Position numbers and translations under genes: made by a program. 64,000 nt of DNA from contig NZ_JAUCYU010000002.1 of the NCBI RefSeq assembly GCF_030373445.1, positions 434,001-498,000 of the forward strand. Direction: 5' to 3'. The stretch is from Roseovarius sp. (GTDB lineage: Bacteria; Pseudomonadota; Alphaproteobacteria; Rhodobacterales; Rhodobacteraceae). How positions within the stretch are numbered: position 1 is the stretch's first letter; each line of letters begins with the position of its first letter. The notes below the pieces were generated by a model. That model was not told the origin of the DNA. It saw nothing but the letters and a program-made list of their open reading frames with translations, and ran no database searches. Below are positions 47,202 to 57,023 of the stretch, piece after piece.

Positions 47202-48566
47202 CTAACCCGCGCCGAAGATATCGCCGACGAAGGCGGTCAGATCGCCGTATTCGTCAAGGCGCATGCCACCCGCTCCGCCCGGCTTTCCGCCGGACGGCAC
47301 AATCGCGGACGTGAAACCAAGTTTTTGCGCCTCTTTCAACCTGTTTTCGGTCTGGGACACCGGGCGGAGGGCGCCGGAGAGGCTGATTTCGCCGAAAACC
47401 GCGGCCTCGGGGGGGAGCGCGATGTCTTCGCGCGCGCTGAGGAGGGCCGAGGCGACGGCGAGGTCGGCGGCGGGTTCGGAGATCTTTATGCCGCCGGCGA
47501 CGTTGAGATAGACGTCGAGCCCGGCGAAGGGGATGCCGCAGCGGGCCTCGAGCACGGCGAGGATCATGGCGAGGCGGGCGCTGTCCCAGCCGACGACGGC
47601 GCGGCGGGGTTGGGCCGTGGTGGTGGGGGCGACGAGGGCCTGGAGCTCGACCAGCAGGGGGCGGGTGCCCTCGATGCCGGCGAAGACGACGGAGCCGGGC
47701 GAGGGGGTGCCGCGGCCCGAGAGGAAGAGCTCGGAGGGGTTGGCGACCTCCTGCAGCCCGCTGCCGGTCATCTCGAAGACGCCGATCTCGTCGGCGGGGC
47801 CGAAGCGGTTCTTGACCGAGCGGAGGATGCGGAACTGGTGGCCGCGCTCGCCTTCGAAATAGAGGACCGTGTCGACCATGTGTTCGACCACGCGGGGGCC
47901 GGCGATCTGGCCCTCCTTGGTGACGTGGCCGACGAGGATGACCGAACAGCCCTTGCGCTTGGCGAAGGTGGTCAGTTCATGGGCCGCGGCGCGGACCTGG
48001 GCGACGGAGCCGGGGGCGCTGTCGACGGTGTCGACCCACATGGTCTGGATCGAGTCGATGATGACGAGGCCGGGGGACTCGGAGTCCAGAGTGGTCAGGA
48101 TGTCGCGCAGGGAGGTGGCGGTGGCGAGTTTCACCGGCGCGTCGGAGAGGCCGAGGCGGGCGGCGCGGAGGCGGATCTGGGCGGTGGCTTCCTCGCCAGA
48201 AATGTAGAGGGTTTTCAGACCGTTGCCGGCGAAGCGGGCGGCGGCCTGGAGGAGCAGGGTGGACTTGCCGATGCCCGGATCGCCGCCCACCAGCGTGGCC
48301 GAGGCCGGGACCAGACCGCCGCCCAGAGTGCGGTCGAGCTCGGCGATGCCGGAGCTGGAGCGGGGGGGCGGGGTTTCCTGTGCGGCGAGGTCGGTGAGGG
48401 CGATGGCGGCGCCGCGTTTGGAGCCGAGGGATTTCTTGCCGGGGCCGGCGGAGAGGGGGGCTTCCTCGACGATGGTGTTCCATTCGCCGCACGCGTCGCA
48501 GCGGCCGGACCACTTGGTGTGGACGGCGCCGCAGGCGGTGCAGGTGAAGGAGGCTTGCTTGGCCAT
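47202..48566 (-). CDS. radA: DNA repair protein RadA
   Basis: A 454-residue RecA-like ATPase for branch migration in recombination. An N-terminal zinc finger (CTACGAVHTKWSGRCDACG, four Cys), Walker A GGDPGIGKST near residue 93, the RadA-specific KNRFG motif, and a C-terminal Lon-protease-like domain (LNVAGGIKISEPAADLAVA region) are visible. ATG 48566 has the zinc finger directly after it; the upstream open frame is a shadow. It shares direction with cvpA. Confidence 0.95.
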   Translation of the reverse strand: MAKQASFTCTACGAVHTKWSGRCDACGEWNTIVEEAPLSAGPGKKSLGSKRGAAIALTDLAAQETPPPRSSSGIAELDRTLGGGLVPASATLVGGDPGIGKSTLLLQAAARFAGNGLKTLYISGEEATAQIRLRAARLGLSDAPVKLATATSLRDILTTLDSESPGLVIIDSIQTMWVDTVDSAPGSVAQVRAAAHELTTFAKRKGCSVILVGHVTKEGQIAGPRVVEHMVDTVLYFEGERGHQFRILRSVKNRFGPADEIGVFEMTGSGLQEVANPSELFLSGRGTPSPGSVVFAGIEGTRPLLVELQALVAPTTTAQPRRAVVGWDSARLAMILAVLEARCGIPFAGLDVYLNVAGGIKISEPAADLAVASALLSAREDIALPPEAAVFGEISLSGALRPVSQTENRLKEAQKLGFTSAIVPSGGKPGGAGGMRLDEYGDLTAFVGDIFGAG

Positions 48567-48573
48567 GGGGGTG

Positions 48574-49053
48574 TTAGTGCCTGCTGTTTGGGTCGGTGGC
48601 AAGCGGCTCGTCGCGCCCTTGCAGGCGCGCCTCGCGGGCCGTGAGGATCGAGAGGGCGAGGGAGGCGAGGATGCAGGCGGTGAAGAGGTAGAGGCCCCAG
48701 GCGGTCTCGATCCGGCCGATGCCGATGCCCTTGGCGATGGTGATGTAGAGGGCGATGAAGAAGATGTCGGCCATGGCCAGTTTGCCCAGTATATGCAGGG
48801 CCGGGAGCACGGCGCGGTCGAGCAGGTGGAAGTGGACGAGGGCAAGGCCGAGGGTTTTGAGGTAGGGCGCGAAGAGGGCGAAGATGGTGACGATCAGGGC
48901 GAGGATGACGTCGGATTGCCAGAGGGACTGGAGCCCGGAGATGACGGAGATTTCGGAAAGGCCGAAGAGCGGCAGCATGCCGGCGCGCATCATGGGGGCG
49001 AACCACGAGACGGGGAAGAGAACGAGGAGGGCGAGGTTGGCGTAGCGGAGCAT
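48574..49053 (-). CDS. PqiA-like membrane protein
   Basis: A 159-residue protein with four transmembrane helices. SVISGLQSLWQSDVILALIV and KTLGLALVHFHLLDRAVLP match the half-domain of paraquat-inducible protein A (given in part: LQSLWQSD). It corresponds to a single PqiA unit, not the double form, and lacks the N-terminal zinc finger. PqiA-type proteins take part in lipid movement between membranes; mlaF and mlaE lie two genes upstream on the same strand. radA follows 7 bases later. Confidence 0.8.
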   Translation of the reverse strand: MLRYANLALLVLFPVSWFAPMMRAGMLPLFGLSEISVISGLQSLWQSDVILALIVTIFALFAPYLKTLGLALVHFHLLDRAVLPALHILGKLAMADIFFIALYITIAKGIGIGRIETAWGLYLFTACILASLALSILTAREARLQGRDEPLATDPNSRH

Positions 49054-49173
49054 GGCGTCGGGTGTGTGAAAGGTTAGGCAGAGGTAAACGGTGCGGACGG
49101 GGGCGGCAAGCGTGGTGTGCGCGGGGTTTTGGGCGAATCGCGGTTAATGGCTTTGTTTTGCGGGGAAAGGGCG

Positions 49174-49214
49174 GGTCGGTATCGCGTCGGTATAACGTCG
49201 GTATTGCGTCGGTG
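49174..49214. repeat. 11-bp tandem repeat, second array
   Basis: GGTCGGTATCG, CGTCGGTATAA, CGTCGGTATTG and CGTCGGTG, the same unit number and end as at 33550-33590. It lies about 120 bases upstream of the pqiA-like gene on the minus strand. Confidence 0.75.
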
Positions 49215-49303
49215 TTTTTCGCGGTGGGTGGCGGGGTTAACGGGGCGTTCGGTGGGGGTGGGGTTTGGTGAGGGGTTTTGGGGGTAGGGTTTGGGGTTTG
49301 AGG

Positions 49304-49446
49304 CGCCGGGCGAGCGCCGGCCCGTGGGGAGGCGCTGTAACGGAGCTGGATCGCACTTTATGGTGCCGAATACATCTTACCTAATAACGTCACGCCACAC
49401 CGGCCAAAGCGCCTGCCCGTGGGGACGGGCCGGCGCTCGCCCGGCG
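49304..49446. repeat. 22-bp inverted repeat flanking a 99-base core
   Basis: Left arm 49304-49325 and right arm 49425-49446 are perfect complements (left begins CGCCGGGCGAGCGCC). An inner pair AGGCGCT/AGCGCCT extends the pairing after a short mismatch. The AT-richer core from about 49350 to 49400 holds no gene. It looks like a small non-autonomous or palindromic repeat element. Confidence 0.6.
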
Positions 49447-49512
49447 GCCTTCGGCCTCGATTCCGGGCGTGTGCCATAGTCATCCGTGGGCGGGTTCGAA
49501 GGAGCGGGGCGT

Positions 49513-49530
49513 GGTGGGTTGGCACCCACC
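49513..49530 (-). terminator. Hairpin after mlaF
   Basis: GGTGGGT and ACCCACC pair around TGGC, 8 bases after the mlaF stop on the minus strand. The flanking GTAGGGTGGGT-type sequence is common among bacterial intergenic repeats as I recall. There is no T-tract. Confidence 0.5.
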
Positions 49531-49537
49531 CTACGGA

Positions 49538-50284
49538 TCACCGCACCGCTTCGATCGGGCCGTCGGGGCTGCCGGTGATGAACTGGGCGAGGTAAGGATC
49601 GCCGGACGCGTCCATCTCCGACACGGGCCCCGTCCACTGGATCACGCCGTCATGGAGCATGGCGACATTGTCGGCGATGGCGCGGACGGAGGTCATGTCG
49701 TGGGTGATGGTCATGGCTGTGGCGCCCATCTCGGTGACGATCTCGCGGATGAGGTCGTTGATGACGCCGGCCATGATCGGGTCGAGCCCGGTGGTGGGTT
49801 CGTCGAAGAAGATGATCTCCGGCTCGGCGGCGATGGCGCGGGCGAGGCCGACGCGTTTCTGCATGCCGCCCGAGAGCTCGGCCGGGTAGAGATCGGCCTG
49901 TTCGGGCTTGAGGCCGACGCGGCGGAGTTTCTCGATGGCGATCTCGCGGGCCTCGGCCTTGGGCCGTTTGAGCGAGCCGCGCAGGAGGCGGAAGGCGACG
50001 TTCTGCCAGACGGGCAGCGAGTCGAAGAGGGCGCCGCCCTGGAAGAGCATCCCGAAGCGGGCGAGGAAGGCGTCGCGGTCGCCTTTCGTGACGTCCTTGC
50101 CGTCGAGGGTGATGAGGCCGCTGTCAGGCGTGACGAGCCCGAGGATGCATTTCAGCGCGATGGACTTGCCGGTGCCCGAGCCGCCGATGATCACCATCGA
50201 GCTGCCCGAGGGGATCGTCAGGTTCACCCCGCGCAGGACGCGGTTGGCGCCGAAGGATTTGTGGATATCGCGAAGCTCTATCAT
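49538..50284 (-). CDS. mlaF: ABC transporter ATPase MlaF-like
   Basis: A 248-residue ATPase of the Mla phospholipid-transport system that keeps outer-membrane lipid asymmetry. Walker A is GGSGTGKSIALK near residue 37, the signature LSGGMQKRVGLARAIA near residue 140, and Walker B FFDEPTTGLDPI. The ATG overlaps the mlaE stop by 4 bases. The mlaD and mlaC partners are not adjacent. Confidence 0.92.
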   Translation of the reverse strand: MIELRDIHKSFGANRVLRGVNLTIPSGSSMVIIGGSGTGKSIALKCILGLVTPDSGLITLDGKDVTKGDRDAFLARFGMLFQGGALFDSLPVWQNVAFRLLRGSLKRPKAEAREIAIEKLRRVGLKPEQADLYPAELSGGMQKRVGLARAIAAEPEIIFFDEPTTGLDPIMAGVINDLIREIVTEMGATAMTITHDMTSVRAIADNVAMLHDGVIQWTGPVSEMDASGDPYLAQFITGSPDGPIEAVR

Positions 50285-51066
50285 AGCGAGAAGAAGATGC
50301 TGGTGAGGAGGAAGTTGGCGGCGAGGATCAGGACGGCGGCGGCTTCCACGGCGGACTTGGTGGCGCGGCCGACGCCCTGGGCGCCCCGGCCGGTGTTCAT
50401 GCCGTAATAGCAGCCGAGCAAAGTGGCGATGAAGCCGAAGGCGGCGCCCTTGACGAGGGAGGAGACCACGTCGCGCGCCTCGATGAAGTCGAAGGTGTTC
50501 TGGAGGTAGGCGGAGGCGTTGAAGCCGAGGCTTCTGACCCCCACGACATAGCCGCCGAGGATGCCGATGATGTCGCCCACGCCCACCAGCAGCGGCACCA
50601 TGATGAGGCCTGCCAGCACGCGGGGCACGGTGAGGTATTTCATCGGGTGGGTGGAGAGGGTGACGAGCGCGTCGATCTGCTCGGTCACCTTCATGGTGGC
50701 GATCTCGGCGGCGATGGAGGAGGTGACGCGGGCCGCGACCATCAGGCCCACGAGCACGGGGCCGAGTTCACGGACCATGCCGATGGCGACGATCTGGGGG
50801 ACGACCGCCTCGGCATTGAAGCGGGAGCCGCCGGAGTAGATTTGCAAGGCCAGCGCGCCGCCGGTGAAGATGGCGGTGAGGCCGACGACGGGCAGGCTAA
50901 AATATCCAACGTTCAGAAGGCTTTGCAGGATTTCCTTCAGGTAGATCGGCGGGTGGACGACATGGGAGAGCGTGGCGCCCCCGTAGATGGCCAGCCGCCC
51001 GATGAGTGCCAGCCCGCCCATCACCGCGCGGCCGATGGCGGCAAGGAAGGCGGTGAGCCAGCTCAT
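50281..51066 (-). CDS. mlaE: ABC transporter permease MlaE-like
   Basis: A 261-residue permease with five to six transmembrane helices. Family features are [37 protein letters not shown] (read as [12 protein letters not shown]) and [19 protein letters not shown]. It pairs with the ATPase encoded directly downstream. The start overlaps the alr stop by 4 bases, so alr, mlaE and mlaF form one unit. Confidence 0.92.
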   Translation of the reverse strand: MSWLTAFLAAIGRAVMGGLALIGRLAIYGGATLSHVVHPPIYLKEILQSLLNVGYFSLPVVGLTAIFTGGALALQIYSGGSRFNAEAVVPQIVAIGMVRELGPVLVGLMVAARVTSSIAAEIATMKVTEQIDALVTLSTHPMKYLTVPRVLAGLIMVPLLVGVGDIIGILGGYVVGVRSLGFNASAYLQNTFDFIEARDVVSSLVKGAAFGFIATLLGCYYGMNTGRGAQGVGRATKSAVEAAAVLILAANFLLTSIFFSL

Positions 51067-52106
51067 CCGCCGATATACCGCCGGGAATAGCGGGGGCCGA
51101 GGGAGGTGAGGATCTCGTAGCCGATGGTGTCGGCATTTTCGGCGAGCGTGTCGATCGACTGGTGCCGGCCCATGAGTTCGAGCGTGGCCGGGTCGGAGCC
51201 GGAGGGCAGGTCGGTGATGTCGACGCCGATCAGGTCCATCGAGATGCGGCCCGCGATGGGGCAGGGCGTGTCGCCGGCGTAGAGGTGGGTTTTGGGCCCG
51301 AGGGCGCGCAGGATGCCGTCGGCATAGCCCGCCGAGACGGTGGCGATGCGGGTTTCACGCGCGGCGGTGAAGCTGTTGGCATAGCCCACGGTTTCGCCCG
51401 GCTCGAGGGTGCGGCACTGGATGACGGGGATGTCGAGCGTGACCACGGGCGTGGCGTCGATATAGGGCAGGCCGCCATAGGCGCCGATGCCGGGGCGGGT
51501 CATCTCGAAATGATAGTCGGGGCCCAAGAGCACGCCGCCGGTATTGGCCAGCGACCGGGGCACGCCGAGCCCGTCGGTGAGGCTGATGAAGGTCTTGAGC
51601 TGCTGGGCGTTCATCGGGTGGTCGGGCTCGTCGGCGCAGGCGAGGTGGCTCATCAGCAGGGTGGGGCGCTGTTCCAGCGCGACCTGGGCCACGGCACCCC
51701 ATTCGGCGGGCTCCATCCCGAGGCGGTTCATGCCTGAATCGAGCTGGATGCCGAACGGGTGGCCCGGCAGCGCCTCGACATGGCGGATGAGCTGGTCGAT
51801 GGAGTTGATCATCGGCACGAGGTGGGTGTCGTGGATCATGTCGGCATCGCCCGGCATGTGGCCGGAGAAGACGTTGATGACGGGGTCGGGCCCCAGTTCC
51901 TGGCGCAGGGCCGCGCCTTCCTCGGCCATGGCGACGAAGAAGGTGCGGGCGCCTTCCTTTTGCAGGGCGCGGGCCACCTTGCCCGCGCCGAGCCCGTAGC
52001 CGTCGCCCTTGACCACGGCAGAGGTTTCGCCCGCGTTCATCGCCGCGAGGTTGCGCCAGTTGGTGCAGATCGCACCGAGATCGATTGTCAGTTTTCCGGT
52101 ACCCAT
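51063..52106 (-). CDS. alr: Alanine racemase
   Basis: A 347-residue PLP enzyme that makes D-alanine for peptidoglycan. The PLP-binding lysine is K33 in [11 protein letters not shown]. The catalytic tyrosine is in SAGYADG near residue 248. Length is slightly short for the family, otherwise normal. dnaB lies upstream in the same direction with an 80-base gap. Confidence 0.95.
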   Translation of the reverse strand: MGTGKLTIDLGAICTNWRNLAAMNAGETSAVVKGDGYGLGAGKVARALQKEGARTFFVAMAEEGAALRQELGPDPVINVFSGHMPGDADMIHDTHLVPMINSIDQLIRHVEALPGHPFGIQLDSGMNRLGMEPAEWGAVAQVALEQRPTLLMSHLACADEPDHPMNAQQLKTFISLTDGLGVPRSLANTGGVLLGPDYHFEMTRPGIGAYGGLPYIDATPVVTLDIPVIQCRTLEPGETVGYANSFTAARETRIATVSAGYADGILRALGPKTHLYAGDTPCPIAGRISMDLIGVDITDLPSGSDPATLELMGRHQSIDTLAENADTIGYEILTSLGPRYSRRYIGG

Positions 52107-52185
52107 GGGACGGGTTTTGACAGTCTGGGCGGAGGGGTCAAGCGGAAAGGCGGCCGATTGGTGCGACTGCGCGGGCGGCCCTGTC

Positions 52186-53679
52186 TCAGAACTCCTGTTC
52201 GCCGCCCTGTTGCCAGGGCTTCACGAGGTTGCCGAAGCGGGTGAACTGGCCCTCGAAGGAGAGCTCGACCGTGCCGATGGGGCCGTGGCGTTGTTTGCCG
52301 ATGACGACCTCGGCCTTGCCGTGGAGGCGTTCCATGCGTTCCTGCCAGGCGGCCATTTCCTCGAGCCGGTCCTCGGAGGGTTTCTCGCGTTCGACGTAGT
52401 ATTCCTCGCGGTAGACGAACATCACGACGTCGGCGTCCTGTTCGATCGAGCCGGATTCGCGGAGGTCGGAGAGCTGCGGGCGCTTGTCGTCGCGGCTTTC
52501 GACCTGGCGGGAGAGCTGCGAGAGGGCGATGACGGGGATGTCGAGTTCCTTGGCGATGGCCTTGAGGCCTTGGGTGATCTCGGAGACCTCGTTGACGCGG
52601 CTGTCCTTGGCCGAGGAGGGGCGGACGAGCTGGAGGTAGTCGATGATCAGCACGTCGAGCCCGTGGGTGCGCTTGAGGCGGCGGGCGCGGGCGGCGAGTT
52701 GCGAGATCGGCAGGGCGGGCGTGTCGTCGATGTAGAGCGGGCAGGTTTCCAGCGTCTTGGCGGCGTCGACGAACTTGCGGAACTCGCCCTCGGTCATGTC
52801 GCCCTTGCGGATCTGCTCGGCGGGGATTTCGGAGGCCTCGGAGAGGACGCGGGCGGCGAGCTGTTCGGCGCTCATCTCGAGCGAGTAGAAGCCCACGACG
52901 CCGCCTTCGACCGCGCCCTCGGAGCCGTCGGGGCGGGTGCCGCGCTTGTAGGCCTTGGCGATGTTGAAGGCGATGTTGGTGGCGAGCGAGGTTTTCCCCA
53001 TCGAGGGGCGGCCGGCGAGGATCAGCAGGTCGGACTTGTGGAGGCCGCCCAGCTTGCGGTCCATGTCGATGAGGCCGGTGGAGATGCCGGCGAGGCCGCC
53101 TTCGCGCTGGTAGGCGGCGTTGGCGACGCTGACGGCATCCTTGACGGCGCTGAGGAAGCTTTGAAAGCCGCGTTCGGCCTGGCCCTGTTCGGACAGGGCG
53201 TAGAGTTTCTGTTCGGCCTCGACGATCTGGTCGCGGGGTTCGACCTGGACGTCGGCCTTGGCGGCGCGGCCGGCGATGTCGTGGCCGAGCTCGATCAGCT
53301 CGCGCCGGATCGCCATGTCGTAGATCATCTGGGCATAGTCGCGGGCCGCGAAGGAGGAGATGGCGGCGCCGGCGAGGCGGACGAGATAGGCGGGCCCGCC
53401 CAGTTCGGCGAGGCCTTCATCGTCCTCGAGGAAGGTCTTGAGCGTGACCGGCGAGGCGAGGTTGCCCTTGGCGATGCGGGCGGCGGCCGTCTCGTAGATG
53501 CGGGCGTGCACGGGCTCGTGGAAATGGTGCGGGCCGATGATGCTGGCGACCCGGTCATAGACGTCGTTATTCGTCAGAATCGCGCCCAGAAGCTGCTGCT
53601 CGGCCTCGATCGAATGCGGTAGAGACTCGGTCTCCGTGGCTTCAGCGCCGGTGGCGTTGAAGCTTGCGACAGTGTTCAT
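52186..53679 (-). CDS. dnaB: Replicative DNA helicase
   Basis: A 497-residue hexameric helicase that unwinds DNA at the replication fork. The N-terminal domain opens [20 protein letters not shown] (read as [13 protein letters not shown]), Walker A is [11 protein letters not shown] near residue 208, and Walker B ([12 protein letters not shown]) follows. The start MNTVASFN at 53679 has GGGGGA four bases upstream; tandem ATG 53682 is an alternative. The open frame to 53847 has no similar support. Confidence 0.96.
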   Translation of the reverse strand: MNTVASFNATGAEATETESLPHSIEAEQQLLGAILTNNDVYDRVASIIGPHHFHEPVHARIYETAAARIAKGNLASPVTLKTFLEDDEGLAELGGPAYLVRLAGAAISSFAARDYAQMIYDMAIRRELIELGHDIAGRAAKADVQVEPRDQIVEAEQKLYALSEQGQAERGFQSFLSAVKDAVSVANAAYQREGGLAGISTGLIDMDRKLGGLHKSDLLILAGRPSMGKTSLATNIAFNIAKAYKRGTRPDGSEGAVEGGVVGFYSLEMSAEQLAARVLSEASEIPAEQIRKGDMTEGEFRKFVDAAKTLETCPLYIDDTPALPISQLAARARRLKRTHGLDVLIIDYLQLVRPSSAKDSRVNEVSEITQGLKAIAKELDIPVIALSQLSRQVESRDDKRPQLSDLRESGSIEQDADVVMFVYREEYYVEREKPSEDRLEEMAAWQERMERLHGKAEVVIGKQRHGPIGTVELSFEGQFTRFGNLVKPWQQGGEQEF

Positions 53680-53807
53680 CATGTCCCCCATGTACCTGTA
53701 GGGTGGTGTCATACAAACGTTACCTGCGGGCGCGCAACTTGTATGTTTTTGTGGAAAGCGTGTGGATATCGTTTTCCGTACATATCTTGTGGGGACGCGA
53801 GGCGTTC

Positions 53808-53813
53808 TGTCAA
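53808..53813 (-). promoter_or_regulatory. Possible -35 box for dnaB
   Basis: TTGACA on the minus strand, about 130 bases upstream of the dnaB start in the 232-base pyrE-dnaB gap. AT-rich sequence with ATATG follows 21 bases later, a longer spacing than ideal. No better promoter is seen in the gap. Confidence 0.3.
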
Positions 53814-53911
53814 GATGTTGGGGTGTCAGGCGTGGCCGATTGGACACGCTGCGCGGGAAAATGCATATACATGACAGGCGCTTGGGTGAGTCCCGGCGCG
53901 GGTCAAGGCGA

Positions 53912-54586
53912 TTATTTCCGCGCCTCCTGCCAGGCGCGGGGATCGTTGAGGAATCGCTCCACGCCGTCGAGCGTGTCCTTGGAAAAGCTGCCCTGTTCGC
54001 GGGCCTCGGCGAGCACGTCCCACCAGGTGCAGAGGTAGTGCAGGCTAACCCCGTGATCGCCCAAGGTTTTCACCGTCTCGGGGAAGATGCCGTAATAGAA
54101 GATGACGCCGGTATGGGCGCAGGTGGCGCCCGTGTCGCGGATGGCGTCGACGAAGGAGAGCTTCGATCCGCCGTCGGTGGTGAGGTCTTCGACGAGGAGG
54201 ACGCGCTGGCCCTCGGACATGGCGCCCTCGATTCGGGCGTTGCGGCCGTAGCCCTTGGGTTTCTTGCGCACGTAGGTCATCGGCAGGGCCATGCGTTCGG
54301 CGACAAGGGCGGCGAAGGGGATGCCCGCGGTCTCGCCCCCGGCGATGTTGTCGAAGGCCTCGAACCCGGCGTCGCGCATCACGGTGACGGTGAGGAAATC
54401 CATCAGTGTCGAGCGGATGCGCGGGAAGGAGATGAGCTTGCGGCAGTCGATATAGGTGGGCGAGGGCAGGCCGGAGGCGAGCGTGAAGGGCTCGTCGGCG
54501 TTGAAGTGGACCGCCTCGATCTCGAGCAGCATCCGCGCGGTGAGGCGGGCGATTTCGTCTTTCGGGGGGTAGCTGCTGGGGATCAT
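53912..54586 (-). CDS. pyrE: Orotate phosphoribosyltransferase
   Basis: A 224-residue enzyme that makes orotidine monophosphate. The PRPP loop [14 protein letters not shown] is near residue 119, and [17 protein letters not shown] (read as VRKKPKGYG) is the other active-site loop. pyrC lies directly upstream on the same strand, and together they give two steps of pyrimidine synthesis. Confidence 0.95.
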   Translation of the reverse strand: MIPSSYPPKDEIARLTARMLLEIEAVHFNADEPFTLASGLPSPTYIDCRKLISFPRIRSTLMDFLTVTVMRDAGFEAFDNIAGGETAGIPFAALVAERMALPMTYVRKKPKGYGRNARIEGAMSEGQRVLLVEDLTTDGGSKLSFVDAIRDTGATCAHTGVIFYYGIFPETVKTLGDHGVSLHYLCTWWDVLAEAREQGSFSKDTLDGVERFLNDPRAWQEARK

Positions 54587-54660
54587 GGGTTTGTCTCGCG
54601 TGGGGGTCGGGATGGAGCCGGGTTAGCGCCGGGGCGGGTTGAGATCAAGCGGCCAGGCGG

Positions 54661-55704
54661 TCAGCCGGCGACCTGCCAGTAGATGTCGAAGCCCGGGTCG
54701 AAGACGGTTACGGGCCCGTCGCCGGTGTCGATCTTGGACGGGAAGGCGGTGGGCTTGTCGGATTTGGTGAGGGTGAGCGTGGCGTCATTCACCGGCAGAC
54801 CGTAGAAGCCGGGGCCGTTGCGGGAGGCGAAGGCTTCGAGCTTGTCCAGGGCGCCCTCCTCCTCGAACACGTGGGCGAGGAGGGCCATGGTGTTGGTGGC
54901 GGTGAAGCATCCGGCGCAGCCGCAGCCGGTTTCCTTGGCCGCGTCCACGTGCGGGGCGCTGTCGGTGCCGAGGAAGAAGCGCGGATCGCCCGAGGTGGCC
55001 GCAGAGCGGAGCGCGAGGCGGTGTTCCTCGCGCTTGGCCACCGGCAGGCAGTAGTAGTGCGGCCGGATGCCGCCCACGAGCAGGTGGTTGCGGTTGATGA
55101 TCAGGTGATGGGTGGTGATCGTGGCGCCGAGGTTGGTGTCGTTCGCGCGCACGTAATCGACGCCGTTGCCGGTGGTGATGTGTTCCATCACCACGCGCAG
55201 ACCGGGCGTGGCGCGGCGGATCGGGTCGAGCACGCGGTCGATGAAGACGGCCTCGCGGTCGAAGATGTCGATCTCGGGGTCGGTCACTTCGCCGTGGACG
55301 CAGAGGGGGATGCCGGCCTCGGCCATGGCGTCGAGCACGCCGCGCACCTTGTCGAAATCGCGCACGCCCGAGGCGGAGTTGGTGGTGGCGCCGGCCGGGT
55401 AGAGCTTGACCGCCGTGACGATGCCGTCGGCATGGGCCTGCACCACGTCGGCCGGGTCGGTGTCCTCGGTGAGGTAGAGGGTCATCAGGGGGGTGAAGGT
55501 GCTGCCTTCGGGGCGGGCCGCGAGGATGCGCTCGCGGTAGGCGGCGGCCTCGGCGCCGGTGACCACGGGAGGCACGAGGTTGGGCATGATGATCGCGCGG
55601 GCGAAGTGGCGGGCGCTTTCGGGGCAGACGGCGGAGAGCATCGCGCCGTCGCGCAGGTGCAGGTGCCAGTCGTCGGGGCGGGCGAGGGTGAGCGTGTCGG
55701 TCAT
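54661..55704 (-). CDS. pyrC: Dihydroorotase
   Basis: A 347-residue zinc amidohydrolase of the class II (E. coli PyrC) type. The metal motif DWHLHLRDG is at residues 11-19. A carboxylated lysine (AVKLYPAG, near residue 102) and further His ligands ([13 protein letters not shown] region) follow, and GTDSAPH carries the catalytic Asp. It is 74 bases upstream of pyrE. Confidence 0.95.
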   Translation of the reverse strand: MTDTLTLARPDDWHLHLRDGAMLSAVCPESARHFARAIIMPNLVPPVVTGAEAAAYRERILAARPEGSTFTPLMTLYLTEDTDPADVVQAHADGIVTAVKLYPAGATTNSASGVRDFDKVRGVLDAMAEAGIPLCVHGEVTDPEIDIFDREAVFIDRVLDPIRRATPGLRVVMEHITTGNGVDYVRANDTNLGATITTHHLIINRNHLLVGGIRPHYYCLPVAKREEHRLALRSAATSGDPRFFLGTDSAPHVDAAKETGCGCAGCFTATNTMALLAHVFEEEGALDKLEAFASRNGPGFYGLPVNDATLTLTKSDKPTAFPSKIDTGDGPVTVFDPGFDIYWQVAG

Positions 55705-55748
55705 GGCCCGGCTTTACACAAAGGCGGCGGGCAGGGCCAGAGGGTGCG

Positions 55749-56822
55749 TCAGCCGGTGGCGGCGGTGTCGGGGCCGATGTCGGTTTCGGTGTCGGGGGCG
55801 GTGTCGATCGTGGTGTCGGCCACGGTGCCCGAGCCGGTGTCGGCCACGGCCTCCGGCCCGGTTACGGCGTGGCTTTCGGCGGGCGGGTTCTGGCGGATGC
55901 CGAGCTGGGCCTCGGCGTGGTTGATGGCCTTGCGGAAGGGCCGCGCGTTGCGGCGGCGCAGCACGTCGTTGCAGAGGTGGATGACGAGGCCGTGCCGCTC
56001 CTGCGCCTGGAGGTGGCGGAGCAGGGTGAACTGGTAGGGCGCGTCCTTGTGCCGGGCGCGCAGCAGCTTGGCGGTGTTGGTGAGCGTCAGCTTGTCGGCG
56101 CTCATCTGGGCCAGCATCCGGTAGAGCACCTTCATCCGCAGAAGCGATGTCTCGATGTTGAGGTCGAGGAAGCGGACGCGGATCTTGGTGACGTTGGGCC
56201 GGGTGAAGAGCGCGGCGTGCATGGCGTCGAGCTCGTTCTCCTGGTCGTAGACGATGAAGGCCTCGTCGGCGGCATCCAGCATGTCGGGGGCATAGCCGAA
56301 GCGCGAGGTGAAATCGGTGCGGCGCATGTGGCGGAAGCGGTCGTCCCAGTCGGTGACGCGGGGGTCGAGCGTGGCCTGCGGTTGCAGGGCCAGCACCTTG
56401 GCGCCGGGGGCGGCGACGGAATAGGCGGCGGCGGCATAGCCGGCGGGGCCCGCGCCGTAGAACAGGACCTGTTCGAACTCCTCGAAGAAGCCGTCGTCGA
56501 TCAGGCGGTCGAAGAAGCCGGTGACGTGGCGGTCGCGGAACCAGGTGTCGCCGTCGGAGACGAGGGTGAGCTGGGACCAGCCGAGCGCCTTCATCATTTC
56601 CCAGCCGATCGGGTGGGCGGCCTCGGAGCGGTCGCGGATGGCGTCGAAGCTTTCGAAGTTGACCAGCAGGACGGGTTTCTTCTCGATGAAGACGGCGGTG
56701 TGGCGGTCGCCCAGCCGCTCGGCGAAGCCGTCATCGCCGGCGATGTCGTGCATCCGCTCGGACCAGTCGCCCCATGCCAGGCCGCTGAGATCGGTTTCGG
56801 TCGGGAATGTCCTGTCCTGCAT
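55749..56822 (-). CDS. Rhodobacterales protein of unknown function, often named PAPS reductase
   Basis: A 357-residue protein that starts MQDRTFPTETDLSGLAWGDW. The middle has a glycine-rich loop FYGAGPAGYAAAAYS (near residues 137-151), like the nucleophile region of alpha/beta hydrolases but with Gly-Pro instead of Ser. Such proteins are often called phosphoadenosine phosphosulfate reductase in Rhodobacterales; I see no PAPS-reductase motif (no KRTxP or ECGLH). After residue 320 there is a Thr/Asp/Pro-rich tail of tandem DT(E)T type. The ATG at 56822 is chosen because the MQDRTF start is typical of the family as I recall. Confidence 0.7.
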   Translation of the reverse strand: MQDRTFPTETDLSGLAWGDWSERMHDIAGDDGFAERLGDRHTAVFIEKKPVLLVNFESFDAIRDRSEAAHPIGWEMMKALGWSQLTLVSDGDTWFRDRHVTGFFDRLIDDGFFEEFEQVLFYGAGPAGYAAAAYSVAAPGAKVLALQPQATLDPRVTDWDDRFRHMRRTDFTSRFGYAPDMLDAADEAFIVYDQENELDAMHAALFTRPNVTKIRVRFLDLNIETSLLRMKVLYRMLAQMSADKLTLTNTAKLLRARHKDAPYQFTLLRHLQAQERHGLVIHLCNDVLRRRNARPFRKAINHAEAQLGIRQNPPAESHAVTGPEAVADTGSGTVADTTIDTAPDTETDIGPDTAATG

Positions 56823-57023
56823 CCTGCTCGGTCCTTCGACGTTTCGGCGTCTTCCGCCGCTTTTCACGGCTTGTCCAGGCCCGTGATCTAGGAGGGAAGT
56901 TGGGCGAAAGTTTGGAAAATCCAAGAGGGTTCGGGGCGATCGGGCGGCGTTCCTGCGGCGGTGCTCTCTCTTGACGGAACGGGGGCGGCGTTGCAGGTAG
57001 AGAGGCCAGTGCGGAGGGTTTCC

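Larger units (their letters stand above)
49054..49537. other. 484-bp intergenic region with several repeats
   Basis: No gene is evident. It contains the second 11-bp tandem array (49174-49214), a G/T-rich stretch (about 49241-49300), a 22-bp inverted repeat flanking 99 bases (49304-49446) and a hairpin after mlaF (49513-49530). It lies between mlaF (ending) and the pqiA-like gene (starting), both on the minus strand. Confidence 0.7.

Noticed and set aside
47202..48845. An N-terminal extension of RadA by 93 codons
   Set aside because: The extension is antisense-like to the PqiA-like gene and lacks the family pattern. The zinc finger follows directly on ATG 48566.
49062..49271. A 69-codon frame reading through the 11-bp array
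   Set aside because: No ribosome site, and its sequence is produced by the tandem repeat.
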